Shown here: positions 1 through 8,903 of the stretch, one piece after another | Layout of the letters: the number at the start of each line of letters is the position of its first letter | How positions within the stretch are numbered: position 1 is the first letter of the stretch | Source: Methylobacter sp. | Lineage (GTDB): Bacteria > Pseudomonadota > Gammaproteobacteria > Methylococcales > Methylomonadaceae | Reading direction: 5' to 3' | Assembly (NCBI RefSeq): GCF_030680395.1 | Contig: NZ_JAUXVR010000025.1 | Location: 62,001-126,000 of the forward strand | Length of the DNA stretch: 64,000 nt | Made by a program: the position numbers and the translations under genes | The notes under the pieces: generated by a model | What the model was told of the DNA's origin: nothing | What the model saw: the letters and a program-made list of their open reading frames with translations, nothing else | The model's database searches: none

Positions 1-1
1 T

Positions 2-661
2 ATGGCCGAACGGGAAATTATCAACATTATCAAGGCTGCCTATCCTGATCACAGTATCCTGGCAGAAGAAAGCGGTATGCATGAGGGCAACGATTTTGTC
101 TGGGTTATCGACCCGTTGGACGGCACTACCAACTTTCTGCACGGCTTTCCGCAATACGCCGTTTCGATTGCCTTAAAGCACAAGGGCAGGATTGAAGTCG
201 GTGTCGTTTATGACCCGTTACGCGATGAATTATTTACCGCCAAACGCGGCGGCGGAGCCATGTTAAACAGTCGTCGTCTTCGGGTGACCAATCAAACCAG
301 CTTAAAAGGTGCATTAATCGGCACCGGCTTTCCGTTTAAAACCGACTTGCACATGAATGCTTACTTGGGCATGTTCCGCGCATTAGCGACCGATTCTGCG
401 GGGATTCGCCGTGCGGGTGCTGCGGCGCTTGATCTGGCCTACTTGGCGGCCGGTCGATTGGATGGTTTTTGGGAAATAGGGCTGATGGAATGGGATATGG
501 CCGCAGGTATTTTATTGGTAAAGGAAGCGGGTGGAGTAATTACCGATTTTTCTTTTAATGATAAGTATCTGGAGTCGGGCAACGTTATCGCCGCAAGTCC
601 CAAAATGCATCAAATCATGTACCAGCTTATAGAGCCGCATGTGACCGATAATTTAAAATAA
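2..661 (+). CDS. suhB: Inositol-1-monophosphatase family protein (5' partial)
   Basis: Predicted Mg-dependent inositol monophosphatase, also known in Enterobacteria as the SuhB antitermination factor. The metal-binding signature DPLDGTTNF sits near residue 37 of the visible part and the second signature WDMAAG near residue 163. The family is normally about 265 residues; only about 219 are visible and the upstream EE metal-ligand region is at the very start, so the N-terminal 45 or so residues lie before the window. The ATG at base 2 is therefore internal. The gene ends in a strong hairpin terminator. Confidence 0.93.
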   Translation: MAEREIINIIKAAYPDHSILAEESGMHEGNDFVWVIDPLDGTTNFLHGFPQYAVSIALKHKGRIEVGVVYDPLRDELFTAKRGGGAMLNSRRLRVTNQTSLKGALIGTGFPFKTDLHMNAYLGMFRALATDSAGIRRAGAAALDLAYLAAGRLDGFWEIGLMEWDMAAGILLVKEAGGVITDFSFNDKYLESGNVIAASPKMHQIMYQLIEPHVTDNLK

Positions 662-730
662 TCGGTTGTTGGAAAAAATAGAACGCAGATGATGCGGATA
701 ACATCAGCTTCTTTATAAAGGTATAGACGC

Positions 731-781
731 AAGGCAAAGGACGAAAGATGGTTTTTTCGCCTTTTGTCCTTTGCCTTTTTA
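731..781 (+). terminator. Rho-independent terminator after suhB
   Basis: A 12-bp perfect stem (731-742 with 766-777) is followed by a T run. The arms contain the AAGGCAAAGGAC motif that recurs with variations after several plus-strand genes in the window. It lies 70 bases after the suhB stop and just before the convergent rimI end. Confidence 0.7.
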
Positions 782-830
782 TCTGCCCAATCCGTTTTCT
801 ATTATCAATTCAGCTGTTATAAAGAGTGAT

Positions 831-1373
831 TTAAAAAATCTGCTTCGCCAGCATAATGGCATCTTCACGGCCATTCTCCGACTGATAATAACCTTTTCTG
901 ATACCTATTTCGTTGAAGCCCATGTCCTCATAAAGGGCGATTGCGACGGTGTTGGACGGCCTGACTTCCAGAAACATGGTTTCTGCCCGACCTCGGGCCA
1001 GTTCGACAAGGTTTTCCAGCATTTTACGTCCTATCCCTTGTCCCTGTTCGGCCGGTGCTACACAAATATTTAAAACATGAGCCTCGCCTACAGCCATGGA
1101 CAGTATGCTGTACCCGAGCACGGTATCCTGCTCTTCACAGACCCAGCAATTGTAGTTGGCTCTAAAGCAATCCCTGAATATGTCTTCCCCCCAAGGAAAT
1201 TGATAGCTTGCCCTTTCAATCGCCATAACTCCGGGTAAATCGGAAATTCTCATTTTTCTCAGACGCATTAAATCTTTTCTGCCTACCGAGTCAGGAAATA
1301 ATTTGGCGTAGAATTCTCTATCGGCGTCATAAACCACAAATTCTTTTATTTTATCTAACATCATTCCCAACAT
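831..1373 (-). CDS. rimI: Ribosomal protein S18-alanine N-acetyltransferase
   Basis: GNAT-fold acetyltransferase of the RimI family, expected to acetylate the N-terminal alanine of ribosomal protein S18. The acetyl-CoA loop is visible as QGQGIGRKML, followed by the FLEVRPSN segment and the ALYEDMGF motif, all diagnostic of RimI. The protein is about 180 residues against 148 in E. coli: roughly 37 extra residues precede the usual start, which would correspond to the Met at about 1268. The ATG at 1373 has an AGG seven bases upstream and begins 8 bases after the stop of the upstream glycosylase, so the two are probably cotranscribed. The start is uncertain. Confidence 0.88.
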   Translation of the reverse strand: MLGMMLDKIKEFVVYDADREFYAKLFPDSVGRKDLMRLRKMRISDLPGVMAIERASYQFPWGEDIFRDCFRANYNCWVCEEQDTVLGYSILSMAVGEAHVLNICVAPAEQGQGIGRKMLENLVELARGRAETMFLEVRPSNTVAIALYEDMGFNEIGIRKGYYQSENGREDAIMLAKQIF

Positions 1374-1380
1374 GATCAAC

Positions 1381-2061
1381 CTATAATGTTTTATATGTTT
1401 GCAGCGCGAGTTTTAAATCCGTCCAGGCTTTGCGCTTGTCCAGCAAGGATCTTAACAAGTACGCAGGGTGATAGACTACAACAACTGGCGTATCATTTAA
1501 AGTGTGTATTTTTCCTCTCAGTTTACTGATCGGTTCATCGGTGTTAAGTAATGCCTGCGCGGCAACCCGTCCTAAAACCACGATGATTTTTGGTTTGAGC
1601 AACGCCATTTGTCGTATCAGGTAAGGTTTGCAGGTTTCAATCTCGATGGGTTTGGGGTCACGGTTAGCGGGAGGGCGGCATTTTACAATATTAGCTATAA
1701 AGACCTCTTCCCGATCAAGGCCTATGGCTCTTAACATTTCAGTTAATAGCAGACCCGCCTTACCGACAAAAGGTAAGCCTTGTTGATCTTCGTTTTGCCC
1801 AGGCCCTTCACCGATAATCATCCAGTCGGCGTTTTTATTGCCTGAGCCGAAAACGGTTTGAGTACGTGTTTTACATAAATCGCACTTAGTGCATGGGGCA
1901 ACTTCGGCTTGCAACGCTTCCCAGCTGTCGAGCGGTTCAGGTTGAGCGCTATCAGCTACAACGTCGGATGCTGTAGTTTGCGCATGATCGGAAAAAGCTC
2001 TAGGCACCCAAACATCAATGCCCATAGCTTCGAGGTATTGCAGTCGTGTTGCGTTATCCAA
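1381..2061 (-). CDS. Uracil-DNA glycosylase, family 4 (Fe-S type)
   Basis: Family-4 uracil-DNA glycosylase for base-excision repair. The CTKCDLC cysteine pair near residue 57 and later conserved cysteines bind the [4Fe-4S] cluster; the GEGPGQNED and HPAYLL segments match the uracil-pocket motifs of this family. The length of 226 residues is usual for gammaproteobacterial members with an N-terminal TRLQYLEAMGIDVWV stretch. The start is a TTG. Gene order leuA-UDG-rimI runs on the minus strand; a perfect 8-bp hairpin lies between leuA and this gene. Confidence 0.9.
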   Translation of the reverse strand: MDNATRLQYLEAMGIDVWVPRAFSDHAQTTASDVVADSAQPEPLDSWEALQAEVAPCTKCDLCKTRTQTVFGSGNKNADWMIIGEGPGQNEDQQGLPFVGKAGLLLTEMLRAIGLDREEVFIANIVKCRPPANRDPKPIEIETCKPYLIRQMALLKPKIIVVLGRVAAQALLNTDEPISKLRGKIHTLNDTPVVVVYHPAYLLRSLLDKRKAWTDLKLALQTYKTL

Positions 2062-2080
2062 AATCGACTCGGCTACTTAG

Positions 2081-2105
2081 AGCTCCCACGCCGGAGCGTG
2101 GGAAT
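2081..2105. repeat. CCCACGC palindrome (dispersed hairpin)
   Basis: Perfect 8-bp inverted repeat, TCCCACGC (2084-2091) and GCGTGGGA (2096-2103), loop of four bases. A very similar palindrome lies at 49431-49451 and a half copy at 52137-52147, so this is a small dispersed repeat rather than a gene-specific signal. It sits in the 70-bp gap between leuA and the glycosylase gene and could act as a weak terminator or processing site. Confidence 0.6.
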
Positions 2106-2130
2106 GATGAGATTTTGCCTTGCACCTTAA

Positions 2131-3675
2131 TCAAACATCCCCTTTTTGAGGGTGCCGACGTTGATCAGGGCTATGCAGCTTATTTACGGCATTGATATAA
2201 GCCTTGGCTGAAGCAATAACAATATCGGTATCAGCGCCCAAGCCGTTAACGATCCGGCCTGCTTTTTCAAGACGAATAGTCACCTCGCCCTGGGCATCGG
2301 TACCGTTGGTGATGCTGTTAACCGAATAAAGCTCCAGCGTAGCGTCGGTTTGCACTAGTTTTTCTATGGCTTTTAAACTGGCGTCGACAGCGCCGCCGCC
2401 ATCGGCATTGCCGGTGACCTCTTTATTGTCCACCCGTAGCGTAACGGTTGCGTTAGGTATCTCTCCGGTTTCCGAGCACACTTTCAGGGCTATAAGCTTG
2501 ATGCGTTCATCTTCCGCTTCAAAACTGGCTTCCGAAATCAATGTTTGCAAATCTTCGTCGAAGATTTCGTGCTTTTTATCGGCCAACTGCTTAAAGCGGG
2601 AAAAAGCCTCGTTCAGCTCTTCTTCCGAGCCGAACTCAAAGCCCAATTCGGTGATGCGGCTTTTAAAAGCATTTCTGCCGGAATGCTTGCCCAGCACCAT
2701 ACGGTTAGCCGTCCAGCCTACATCTTCGGCACGCATGATCTCGTAAGTTTCGCGGCTTTTTAATACGCCGTCCTGATGGATGCCTGCCTCATGCGCAAAG
2801 GCATTGGCACCAACGATGGCTTTGTTGGGTTGCACAGGAAAGCCGGTAATTGAAGATACCAATTTTGAGCAAGTCAAAATTTCGCGGGTGTCTATACCGG
2901 TTTGGCAGGTGAAGACATCCTTACGGGTACGCACCGCCATGACTACTTCTTCCAGCGACGCGTTACCGGCGCGTTCGCCCAAGCCATTAATGGTGCATTC
3001 AACCTGACGTGCGCCGTTCATAACCGCTGACAAGGAATTGGCAACCGCAAGGCCCAAATCATTGTGGCAATGCACGGAAAAAATAGCCTTATCCGAATTG
3101 GGGATACGTCGCATCAGGTTCGCAATAGTCGCACCAAATTGCTGAGGAACACTGTAACCTACAGTATCCGGAATGTTGAGCGTTGTTGCGCCGGCGTCAA
3201 TAACCGCCTCAAGAATCCTGCATAAAAAGTCTTCTTCCGAGCGTCCGGCATCTTCCGGGGAAAATTCGACATCATCGGTATATTGCCGTGCGCGTTTAAC
3301 CGCTTTGACCGCATATTCGATAACCTGCTCCGGTTGCATCTGCAACTTCATTTGCATATGAATCGGCGATGTTGCGATAAAGGTATGAATCCGCGACCGG
3401 TTGGCGCCTTTAAGCGCCTCGCCTGCACGGTCTATATCATTGTCCAGGGCTCTTGCCAATCCGCATACCACGCTGTCTTTTATGACCTTGGCTACCGCCT
3501 GAACGGCTTCAAAATCGCCGGGGCTGGCCGCAGGAAAACCGGCCTCGATGACATCGACCTTTAAACGTTCCAGAGCCTTGGCAATTCTGACTTTTTCCTC
3601 GCGCGTCATTGACGCGCCGGGGCTTTGCTCGCCATCGCGCAAGGTGGTATCGAATATTATTAACTTGTCTTTCAT
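2131..3675 (-). CDS. leuA: 2-isopropylmalate synthase
   Basis: First enzyme of leucine biosynthesis, condensing acetyl-CoA with 2-oxoisovalerate. The N-terminal catalytic TIM barrel opens with [16 protein letters not shown] and includes the metal-binding [13 protein letters not shown] and [14 protein letters not shown] signatures; the C-terminal regulatory LeuA dimer domain covers roughly residues 390-505. The start at 3675 has GGAG five bases upstream and gives 514 residues, the usual bacterial length. The frame stays open upstream to 3774, but those 33 codons come from a dispersed repeat (3727-3767) and are not part of the enzyme. Confidence 0.96.
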   Translation of the reverse strand: MKDKLIIFDTTLRDGEQSPGASMTREEKVRIAKALERLKVDVIEAGFPAASPGDFEAVQAVAKVIKDSVVCGLARALDNDIDRAGEALKGANRSRIHTFIATSPIHMQMKLQMQPEQVIEYAVKAVKRARQYTDDVEFSPEDAGRSEEDFLCRILEAVIDAGATTLNIPDTVGYSVPQQFGATIANLMRRIPNSDKAIFSVHCHNDLGLAVANSLSAVMNGARQVECTINGLGERAGNASLEEVVMAVRTRKDVFTCQTGIDTREILTCSKLVSSITGFPVQPNKAIVGANAFAHEAGIHQDGVLKSRETYEIMRAEDVGWTANRMVLGKHSGRNAFKSRITELGFEFGSEEELNEAFSRFKQLADKKHEIFDEDLQTLISEASFEAEDERIKLIALKVCSETGEIPNATVTLRVDNKEVTGNADGGGAVDASLKAIEKLVQTDATLELYSVNSITNGTDAQGEVTIRLEKAGRIVNGLGADTDIVIASAKAYINAVNKLHSPDQRRHPQKGDV

Positions 3676-4011
3676 AAAAACTCCATTCTCGGCAATTATT
3701 CCCTGCATCGTCTCGGCAATAGGTCCTGCATCGCCTAGAGCGCCTACTGTTGGTGCTCTACCTTCTGCCTCCATGCAGTCGATGAAGGGTTATCAACTGT
3801 TAGGTTGATACACGGATATAGGGGGATTAAATCATTAATATAGAAAAAGATAGGTGCCCGTCAGGGCAGGAATCTTAAAGGCAGGCATAGCCACGCGCAC
3901 AAGTCTGTTCCGGCAAACATTGTGCCGGAAAGAGGGTTTTGAAATGCATGGTTGATGTGAATAAACATGGTCGTGACTATACGCCAATGGCTGTGCGGCC
4001 TCAAGCAGATT
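3676..4011. other. Intergenic region between pssA end and leuA start
   Basis: Holds the leuA leader. Besides repeat A, it has a perfect 7-bp inverted repeat TATCAAC (3791-3797) / GTTGATA (3804-3810), a candidate operator or leader hairpin for leuA. I saw no leucine-rich leader peptide. The rest shows nothing recognisable. Confidence 0.4.
3727..3767 (+). repeat. Dispersed repeat A, copy 1
   Basis: About 41 bp sharing the core AGCGCCTACTGTTGGTGCT with copies at 14121-14160 and 47941-47983, all in the same orientation. The core folds into a hairpin (AGCGCC with GGTGCT, one G-U pair). This copy lies immediately upstream of the leuA start codon, within its likely 5' untranslated region. Confidence 0.75.
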
Positions 4012-4752
4012 TTACGATTTACGTCCCTGCAACCGGCGTCTACGCATGACCAAGGTAATAACCGGGCCTGAAATTGCGTAACCTAAAAACAACAGAAATA
4101 ACATTGTTTGCGGCTGCGCCATCACAAAAGCGATACCCAACATAACGGCGATGGCGACAATAAAAGGCACTTTGCCTTTTAGGTCGATTTTTTTGAAACT
4201 CGAATAGCGAAAATTACTCACCATCAGCAAGCCGGTGCTGATCGTCAAGACAAGTGCAAAATACTTGAATAGCTCAATGTCGTATTTATACTCCAGGCAA
4301 ATCCAGATAAATCCGGCAAGAATGGCGGCTGCGGCAGGGCTGGGAAGTCCCTGAAAATAATTTTTATCGGCTGTTGCAAGTTGCGTGTTAAAGCGCGCAA
4401 GCCTTAATGCGCCGCCCGCCGTATGGACAAAGGCAGCAAACAAACCCAATCTACCCATGCTGGAAAATGCCCATAAGTACATGACCAAGGCGGGAGCCGC
4501 GCCAAATGAAACCATATCTGAAAGGCTGTCGTACTGAGCGCCGAATTCGCTTTGCGTATTAGTCAACCGAGCGACCCGACCATCCAGGCCGTCCAGAATC
4601 ATTGCTACAAAAATGGCAATAACGGCGGTTTCATAACGTCCCCCCATCGCCGAAGTAATTGCATAGAAACCGGAAAACAGGGCTCCCGTGGTAAATAAAT
4701 TAGGTAACAAATAAATTCCACGACGACGAGTCAAGCGTTTTTCTGGAAGCAT
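4012..4752 (-). CDS. pssA: CDP-diacylglycerol-serine O-phosphatidyltransferase
   Basis: Integral membrane CDP-alcohol phosphotransferase that makes phosphatidylserine, the precursor of phosphatidylethanolamine. The full family signature DG-x2-AR-x8-G-x3-D-x3-D is present around residues 58-80 (DGRVAR ... GAQYDSLSD). Several hydrophobic segments follow, and the protein is 246 residues, typical of the membrane-type enzyme. Start ATG at 4752 has AGGA about ten bases upstream. It precedes leuA on the same strand but is separated by 336 bp. Confidence 0.94.
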   Translation of the reverse strand: MLPEKRLTRRRGIYLLPNLFTTGALFSGFYAITSAMGGRYETAVIAIFVAMILDGLDGRVARLTNTQSEFGAQYDSLSDMVSFGAAPALVMYLWAFSSMGRLGLFAAFVHTAGGALRLARFNTQLATADKNYFQGLPSPAAAAILAGFIWICLEYKYDIELFKYFALVLTISTGLLMVSNFRYSSFKKIDLKGKVPFIVAIAVMLGIAFVMAQPQTMLFLLFLGYAISGPVITLVMRRRRLQGRKS

Positions 4753-4943
4753 ATTTTAATCAATCCTTTAGGTTTAGGAGGTCGGTAAAAAACATTGCGT
4801 CGAATTATACAATGAGCCCGCAAACTGCACCTAGCTTAATCAAAGATCGAATTTAATCAGAATGGGTGGGGCTGCTTGCAATCCCGATTGGCTTTTCATT
4901 AATTCTTTTACAGGCTCAGGACGAGGGCTTTAAAACCAAATGG

Positions 4944-4959
4944 CTTAACTTAAGTTAAG
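4944..4959. promoter_or_regulatory. Perfect 16-bp palindrome upstream of pssA
   Basis: CTTAACTTAAGTTAAG is a perfect palindrome 190 bp upstream of pssA and 60 bp downstream of the hypothetical gene at 5020-5499. The size and symmetry suit a dimeric regulator site, but no regulator gene is adjacent and no second copy was seen. Confidence 0.3.
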
Positions 4960-5019
4960 TAGATGTGGATCTTTGTAGAACTTTTATTGGGCTTGGCGGT
5001 ATTTAGGGGCTTCGGGCTC

Positions 5020-5499
5020 CTAATCATTAAAATCTTCAAAAACAAACGCAGGCTCAGTATTGATAAAAACTCTTTCGTTAAATTCACTGATACAAATAGC
5101 GTTTAAGGTCACTTCTTCATACAGCCAATAATAGAAGTCACTCTCGAAAACGCTGTATCTGTCTGTGTATTTGCATTGTACCCATTGATTATTCAATGAC
5201 CCGATTACGCTAGGCGTTTTATCAGACTGAGTTGCGCCAAAATACGCAATAACTTTGTCCTCTAAACTCAGTTGGAATCGATCAAATTTGATTTTTCTGT
5301 CTGCCAGCTGCGCATGTTTTAAGCGCCCGCCTTGTCTGTCATCGCCATGCGGATCTATTACACATTGCTTATTAAAATCATAAAAAGCCGATGGGAAAAT
5401 TACTGGATATCTATCCGGGATATTAGTTCGCTCCAAAACATGCGCAGCTGTCCTTTGGCTTTTATCCCATTGTTTGATGATTATTTGCAAAATCAACAT
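5020..5499 (-). CDS. Hypothetical protein, 159 residues
   Basis: Unrecognised. The sequence is soluble, rich in aromatic and acidic residues, without signal peptide or membrane segment. The frame is uninterrupted over 159 codons with an ATG start, and no competing frame is better. It stands alone between pssA and arfB on the minus strand. It could be a lineage-specific gene; I assign no function. Confidence 0.55.
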   Translation of the reverse strand: MLILQIIIKQWDKSQRTAAHVLERTNIPDRYPVIFPSAFYDFNKQCVIDPHGDDRQGGRLKHAQLADRKIKFDRFQLSLEDKVIAYFGATQSDKTPSVIGSLNNQWVQCKYTDRYSVFESDFYYWLYEEVTLNAICISEFNERVFINTEPAFVFEDFND

Positions 5500-5534
5500 G
5501 GTTACTTTTCCGAATGCATTGATGTGTGATGAGG

Positions 5535-5951
5535 TTAATTAAAATTAATATTCCCTCTTAATGCCTTTAGCCTGCCTTGTTTGGCTTTACTATCCAGGCG
5601 CCTTAGCTTGGATCCTTTGGTCGGCTTGGTGGCTTTGCGTTTTTTGTGCGTGACAGCCACGCTTTGAATTAATGCCTGTAGCCGACTTAAGGCGTCTTCT
5701 TTGTTTTTTTCCTGGGTGCGATATTGCTGTGCCTTGATGATAATCACCCCTTCTTTTGAAATGCGCTGGTCATTTAAAGCCAGGAGCTTTTCTTTATAAA
5801 GCTCGGGTAATGAGGACGCGTTAATATCAAATCGTAAATGAACGGCGGATGAAACTTTATTGACATTCTGCCCGCCGGCTCCCTGCGCGCGAATCGCATG
5901 AACTTCAATCTCATTGTCGGGGATGCTGACCTGATTGGATATTTGCAACAT
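5535..5951 (-). CDS. arfB: Alternative ribosome-rescue factor / peptidyl-tRNA hydrolase
   Basis: ArfB (YaeJ) hydrolyses peptidyl-tRNA on stalled ribosomes. The catalytic GGQ tripeptide is present in the segment RAQGAGGQNVNKVSS near residue 25, and the C-terminal tail is strongly basic (KKRKATKPTKGSKLRR), as needed to enter the empty mRNA channel. The length of 138 residues fits ArfB and excludes full release factors, which have extra domains. The ATG at 5951 is chosen; a TTG nine bases further upstream is an alternative. Confidence 0.93.
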   Translation of the reverse strand: MLQISNQVSIPDNEIEVHAIRAQGAGGQNVNKVSSAVHLRFDINASSLPELYKEKLLALNDQRISKEGVIIIKAQQYRTQEKNKEDALSRLQALIQSVAVTHKKRKATKPTKGSKLRRLDSKAKQGRLKALRGNINFN

Positions 5952-5960
5952 GAATATCAA

Positions 5961-6301
5961 ACTCTTTATGTTAATGGAGAGACGCTAAACGATAAAGCTG
6001 CATTAATTATACGTTATTTACTTTTTGACTTGGCGGATCGTTATGCTACGTGTGTAGCAACATCAAAACCAACCTGCGATCTTGTTTCGTGAATGGATGC
6101 GAAGGCAATAACATCCATATTAGCGGCATCAATACCGCCCTTTATGATTTACAATATGGCATTGGTTTGTAAGTTATGCGCAGACAGATAGCCTTCTTGT
6201 CCGGCAATGCGCTATTGATGATGAACCTCGCATACACAGAAGCTGTATGTGATTATTGAACCTATTTTTTGAAAAAGACAACACCATCGGAGCGATAAAG
6301 A
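5961..6301. other. Intergenic region, arfB to fbp
   Basis: About 340 bp between divergent arfB and fbp. It must hold the promoters of both. I see no repeat element or RNA gene here; a ribosome site (GGAG) lies a few bases before the fbp ATG. Confidence 0.3.
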
Positions 6302-7306
6302 ATGACCAAACATGTTACTTTGACCCAGTTTATTATTGAACAGCAGCGCGAGTTGCCGGGCGTATCGGGAGCGTTTACTTCATTACTGAACGATGTCGTT
6401 ACAGCGTGCAAGAAAATTTCAAATTTGGTTAATCGAGGCAATCTGATTGGGGTGTTGGGCAGTGCCGATTCCCAGAATGTACAGGGCGAGGTGCAGAAGA
6501 AACTGGACATCATCACCAATGACATTATGGTGGATGCGCTGAACTGGACCGGTCATTTGGCCGGTATGGCATCGGAAGAAATCGACGACATCATCAGCAT
6601 TCCTTCGCAGTATCCCAAAGGCAAGTATCTGGCGTTGTTCGATCCGCTGGACGGTTCTTCAAACATTGATGTCAACCTGGCGGTAGGCACCATATTCTCG
6701 ATTCTGCGTTGCTGCGAAGGTGTGGAACCGGCTCTGGAGGATTTTTTGCGTAAGGGCTCCGAACAGGTTTGCGCGGGTTTTGTGCTTTACGGCCCGTCAA
6801 CGATGATGGTTTTGACGACAGGGCAGGGCGTTAACGGTTTTACTCTGGATCAGGCTATAGGCGAATTTATCCTGACTCATCCCAACATGACGATTCCCAA
6901 TGATACCAATGAGTTTGCTATCAACATGTCAAATCAGCGTTTTTGGGAGCCTCCCGTACAGCGTTATATCGAGGAATGTTTGCAGGGTACGGAAGGTTTG
7001 CGCGAAAAGGATTTTAATATGCGTTGGGTCGCGTCGATGGTTGCAGAGGTTTACCGGATACTCACGCGCGGCGGAGTTTTTTTGTATCCGTATGATTTAC
7101 GCGATCCCTCAAGAGCCGGAAAGCTTCGCATTATGTACGAGGCCAATCCGATGGCTTTTATTATCGAGCAAGCGGGAGGTGCTTGTTCCACCGGACGTGA
7201 ACGCATACTCGACATCAAACCCAAAGGCCTGCATCAGCGGGTTCCGGTTATTTTGGGGTCCAAAAATGAGGTTGAGCGGATTGTCGGGTATCATTTGGAA
7301 GGTTGA
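6302..7306 (+). CDS. fbp: Class I fructose-1,6-bisphosphatase
   Basis: Hydrolyses fructose-1,6-bisphosphate to fructose-6-phosphate. The metal-binding signature [14 protein letters not shown] lies around residue 117 and is preceded by the ASEEIDD acidic motif; the phosphate site [15 protein letters not shown] follows near residue 263. The length of 334 residues is normal for class I. It is followed 200 bp downstream by a PPi-dependent phosphofructokinase that catalyses the opposing reaction, which in RuMP methylotrophs sets flux through the same node. Confidence 0.97.
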   Translation: MTKHVTLTQFIIEQQRELPGVSGAFTSLLNDVVTACKKISNLVNRGNLIGVLGSADSQNVQGEVQKKLDIITNDIMVDALNWTGHLAGMASEEIDDIISIPSQYPKGKYLALFDPLDGSSNIDVNLAVGTIFSILRCCEGVEPALEDFLRKGSEQVCAGFVLYGPSTMMVLTTGQGVNGFTLDQAIGEFILTHPNMTIPNDTNEFAINMSNQRFWEPPVQRYIEECLQGTEGLREKDFNMRWVASMVAEVYRILTRGGVFLYPYDLRDPSRAGKLRIMYEANPMAFIIEQAGGACSTGRERILDIKPKGLHQRVPVILGSKNEVERIVGYHLEG

Positions 7307-7331
7307 TTTAAGCGGGTAAAAGGCTCAAGGC

Positions 7332-7453
7332 GAAAGACTAAAAAATGGTTTGCTATGTACCTTCGCCGTTGCCGCTTGGAGTCCAAAGCTTGCTTTGACC
7401 GTTACACTGTTCTCATGCCGGAGAGTCTGAGAACGGTGTGAAAGACTAAAAAA
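7332..7453 (+). repeat. Direct-repeat-bounded 94-bp segment with hairpin
   Basis: The 14-mer GAAAGACTAAAAAA occurs at 7332-7345 and again at 7440-7453, enclosing 94 bp. Inside, 7404-7415 and 7428-7439 form a 12-bp inverted repeat with one mismatch. The arrangement resembles a small insertion with target duplication, or a duplicated terminator tail. It fills the fbp to PPi-PFK gap. Confidence 0.45.
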
Positions 7454-7510
7454 CAGCCGCCCTTATATGATAAAATTTTGCTTTTTTAACTTCACCCTTT
7501 GAGTTTTCCC

Positions 7511-8740
7511 ATGAACAAACCTAAAAAAGTCGCAATTCTCACAGCGGGCGGCTTGGCCCCTTGCCTAAACTCAGCCATCGGCAGCCTTATCGAGCGTTAC
7601 ACTGAAATCGATCCTACCATCGAAATCATCTGCTACCGTAGCGGTTATAAAGGTCTGTTGTTGGGCGATTTTTATACCGTCACTCCGGCAATTCGCGAAA
7701 AAGCAGGGCTTTTGCATCGTTTTGGCGGCTCGGTGATCGGTAACAGCCGCGTCAAGCTGACCAACGTTAAAGATTGCATTAAACGCGGATTGGTTCAGGA
7801 AGGTCAGGATCCGCAGAAAGTTGCAGCCGACCAACTGGTCAAAGACGGCGTGGATATTCTGCACACTATCGGCGGTGACGATACCAATACCGCTGCGGCC
7901 GATCTTGCCGCTTTCCTTGCGAAAAACGACTATGGACTTACCGTTATCGGTCTGCCCAAAACCGTCGATAACGACGTGTTCCCCATCAAACAATCGCTGG
8001 GCGCCTGGACGGCTGCCGAGCAAGGCGCGCGTTACTTCTGGAACGTGGTTGCCGAAAACAATTCCAACCCGCGCATGTTGATTGTTCATGAAGTGATGGG
8101 ACGCAGCTGCGGCTGGCTGACTGCTGCGACCGCTGTGGAATACCGCAAACTGCTGGACCGTGCCGAATGGTTGCCGGAGCTGGGTTTGGATCGCGCCACT
8201 TATGAAGTGCATGGCGTTTTTATCCCTGAAATGACGATCGATCTTGCGGCTGAAGCGGCTCGTCTTCGTGCGGTAATGGATAAAGTCGATTGCGTCAATA
8301 TCTTCGTATCGGAAGGCGCGGGCGTTGAGTCTATCGTCGCTGAAATGCAAGCCAAGGGACAGGAAGTGCCGCGCGATGCATTCGGTCACGTCAAGCTGGA
8401 TGCTGTTAATCCGGGCAAATGGTTCGGCGATCAGTTTGCAGAAATGATCGGTGCGGAAAAAACACTGGTGCAAAAATCAGGTTATTTTGCTCGCGCTTCT
8501 GCGGCCAATGTCGAAGATATACGCCTAATCAAGTCTTGTGCCGATCTGGCTGTTGAGTGCGCTTTCCGTCGTGAATCAGGCGTTATCGGTCACGATGACG
8601 ATCAAAATTTTGTACTGCGTGCGATTGAGTTTCCTCGCATCAAGGGCGGCAAGCCTTTTGACCTGGATACAGACTGGTTTAATAAAACTTTGACTGAAAT
8701 CGGTCAGGCTAAGGGTTCTAAAGTCGAGGTTGGGCACTAA
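7511..8740 (+). CDS. Pyrophosphate-dependent 6-phosphofructokinase
   Basis: Reversible phosphorylation of fructose-6-phosphate with PPi instead of ATP. The GGDDTNTAA motif near residue 118 carries the aspartate that replaces the glycine of ATP-dependent enzymes (GGDGS), and the PKTVDNDV motif supplies the catalytic base. The MGRSCGWL motif follows. The length of about 409 residues agrees with methanotroph and bacterial PPi-PFKs. I take the ATG at 7511; a TTG lies 12 bases upstream. PPi-PFK plus fbp is characteristic of RuMP-cycle methanotrophs. Confidence 0.94.
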   Translation: MNKPKKVAILTAGGLAPCLNSAIGSLIERYTEIDPTIEIICYRSGYKGLLLGDFYTVTPAIREKAGLLHRFGGSVIGNSRVKLTNVKDCIKRGLVQEGQDPQKVAADQLVKDGVDILHTIGGDDTNTAAADLAAFLAKNDYGLTVIGLPKTVDNDVFPIKQSLGAWTAAEQGARYFWNVVAENNSNPRMLIVHEVMGRSCGWLTAATAVEYRKLLDRAEWLPELGLDRATYEVHGVFIPEMTIDLAAEAARLRAVMDKVDCVNIFVSEGAGVESIVAEMQAKGQEVPRDAFGHVKLDAVNPGKWFGDQFAEMIGAEKTLVQKSGYFARASAANVEDIRLIKSCADLAVECAFRRESGVIGHDDDQNFVLRAIEFPRIKGGKPFDLDTDWFNKTLTEIGQAKGSKVEVGH

Positions 8741-8754
8741 ATATCTCCGCATAA

Positions 8755-8780
8755 GCATCGGCTTAAGCTTAAGTCGATGC
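8755..8780. terminator. 26-bp palindrome after PPi-PFK
   Basis: GCATCG (8755-8760) and CGATGC (8775-8780) enclose the self-complementary CTTAAGCTTAAG. It lies 14 bases after the PPi-PFK stop. There is no T run, so it may terminate only weakly or protect the 3' end. Confidence 0.45.
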
Positions 8781-8854
8781 GCTGGTTCCCAATCTCCAGA
8801 TTGGGAACCTCAAAGGCGAAGCTCCAGCTTCGCGAAACGGGAAGCTGGAGTTCC
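8781..8854 (+). repeat. Dispersed 74-bp repeat B, copy 1
   Basis: A compound element: hairpin GGTTCCCAATCTCC/AGATTGGGAACC followed by hairpin GAAGCTCCAGCTTC and a second GAAGCTGGAG arm. A near-identical copy in inverse orientation is at 50789-50863. It separates PPi-PFK from the GGCT-like gene. A further inverted repeat (AGCTCCCAA/TTTGGGAGCT, about 8861-8885) follows directly. Confidence 0.8.
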
Positions 8855-8903
8855 AGACCGAGCTCCCAAGCTTGAGTTTGGGAGCTAGCGAAGACAACGC
8901 ATC

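Noticed and set aside
3676-3774. N-terminal extension of leuA beginning [16 protein letters not shown]
   Set aside because: It is translated repeat A DNA; the true start at 3675 has a good ribosome site and gives the normal LeuA length.
5898-6092. 64-codon plus-strand frame over the arfB start
   Set aside because: Mostly antisense to arfB and its upstream region, with no ribosome site or family features.
7571-8473. 300-codon frame antisense to the PPi-PFK gene
   Set aside because: A shadow of the real gene: the sense strand carries all PFK motifs.
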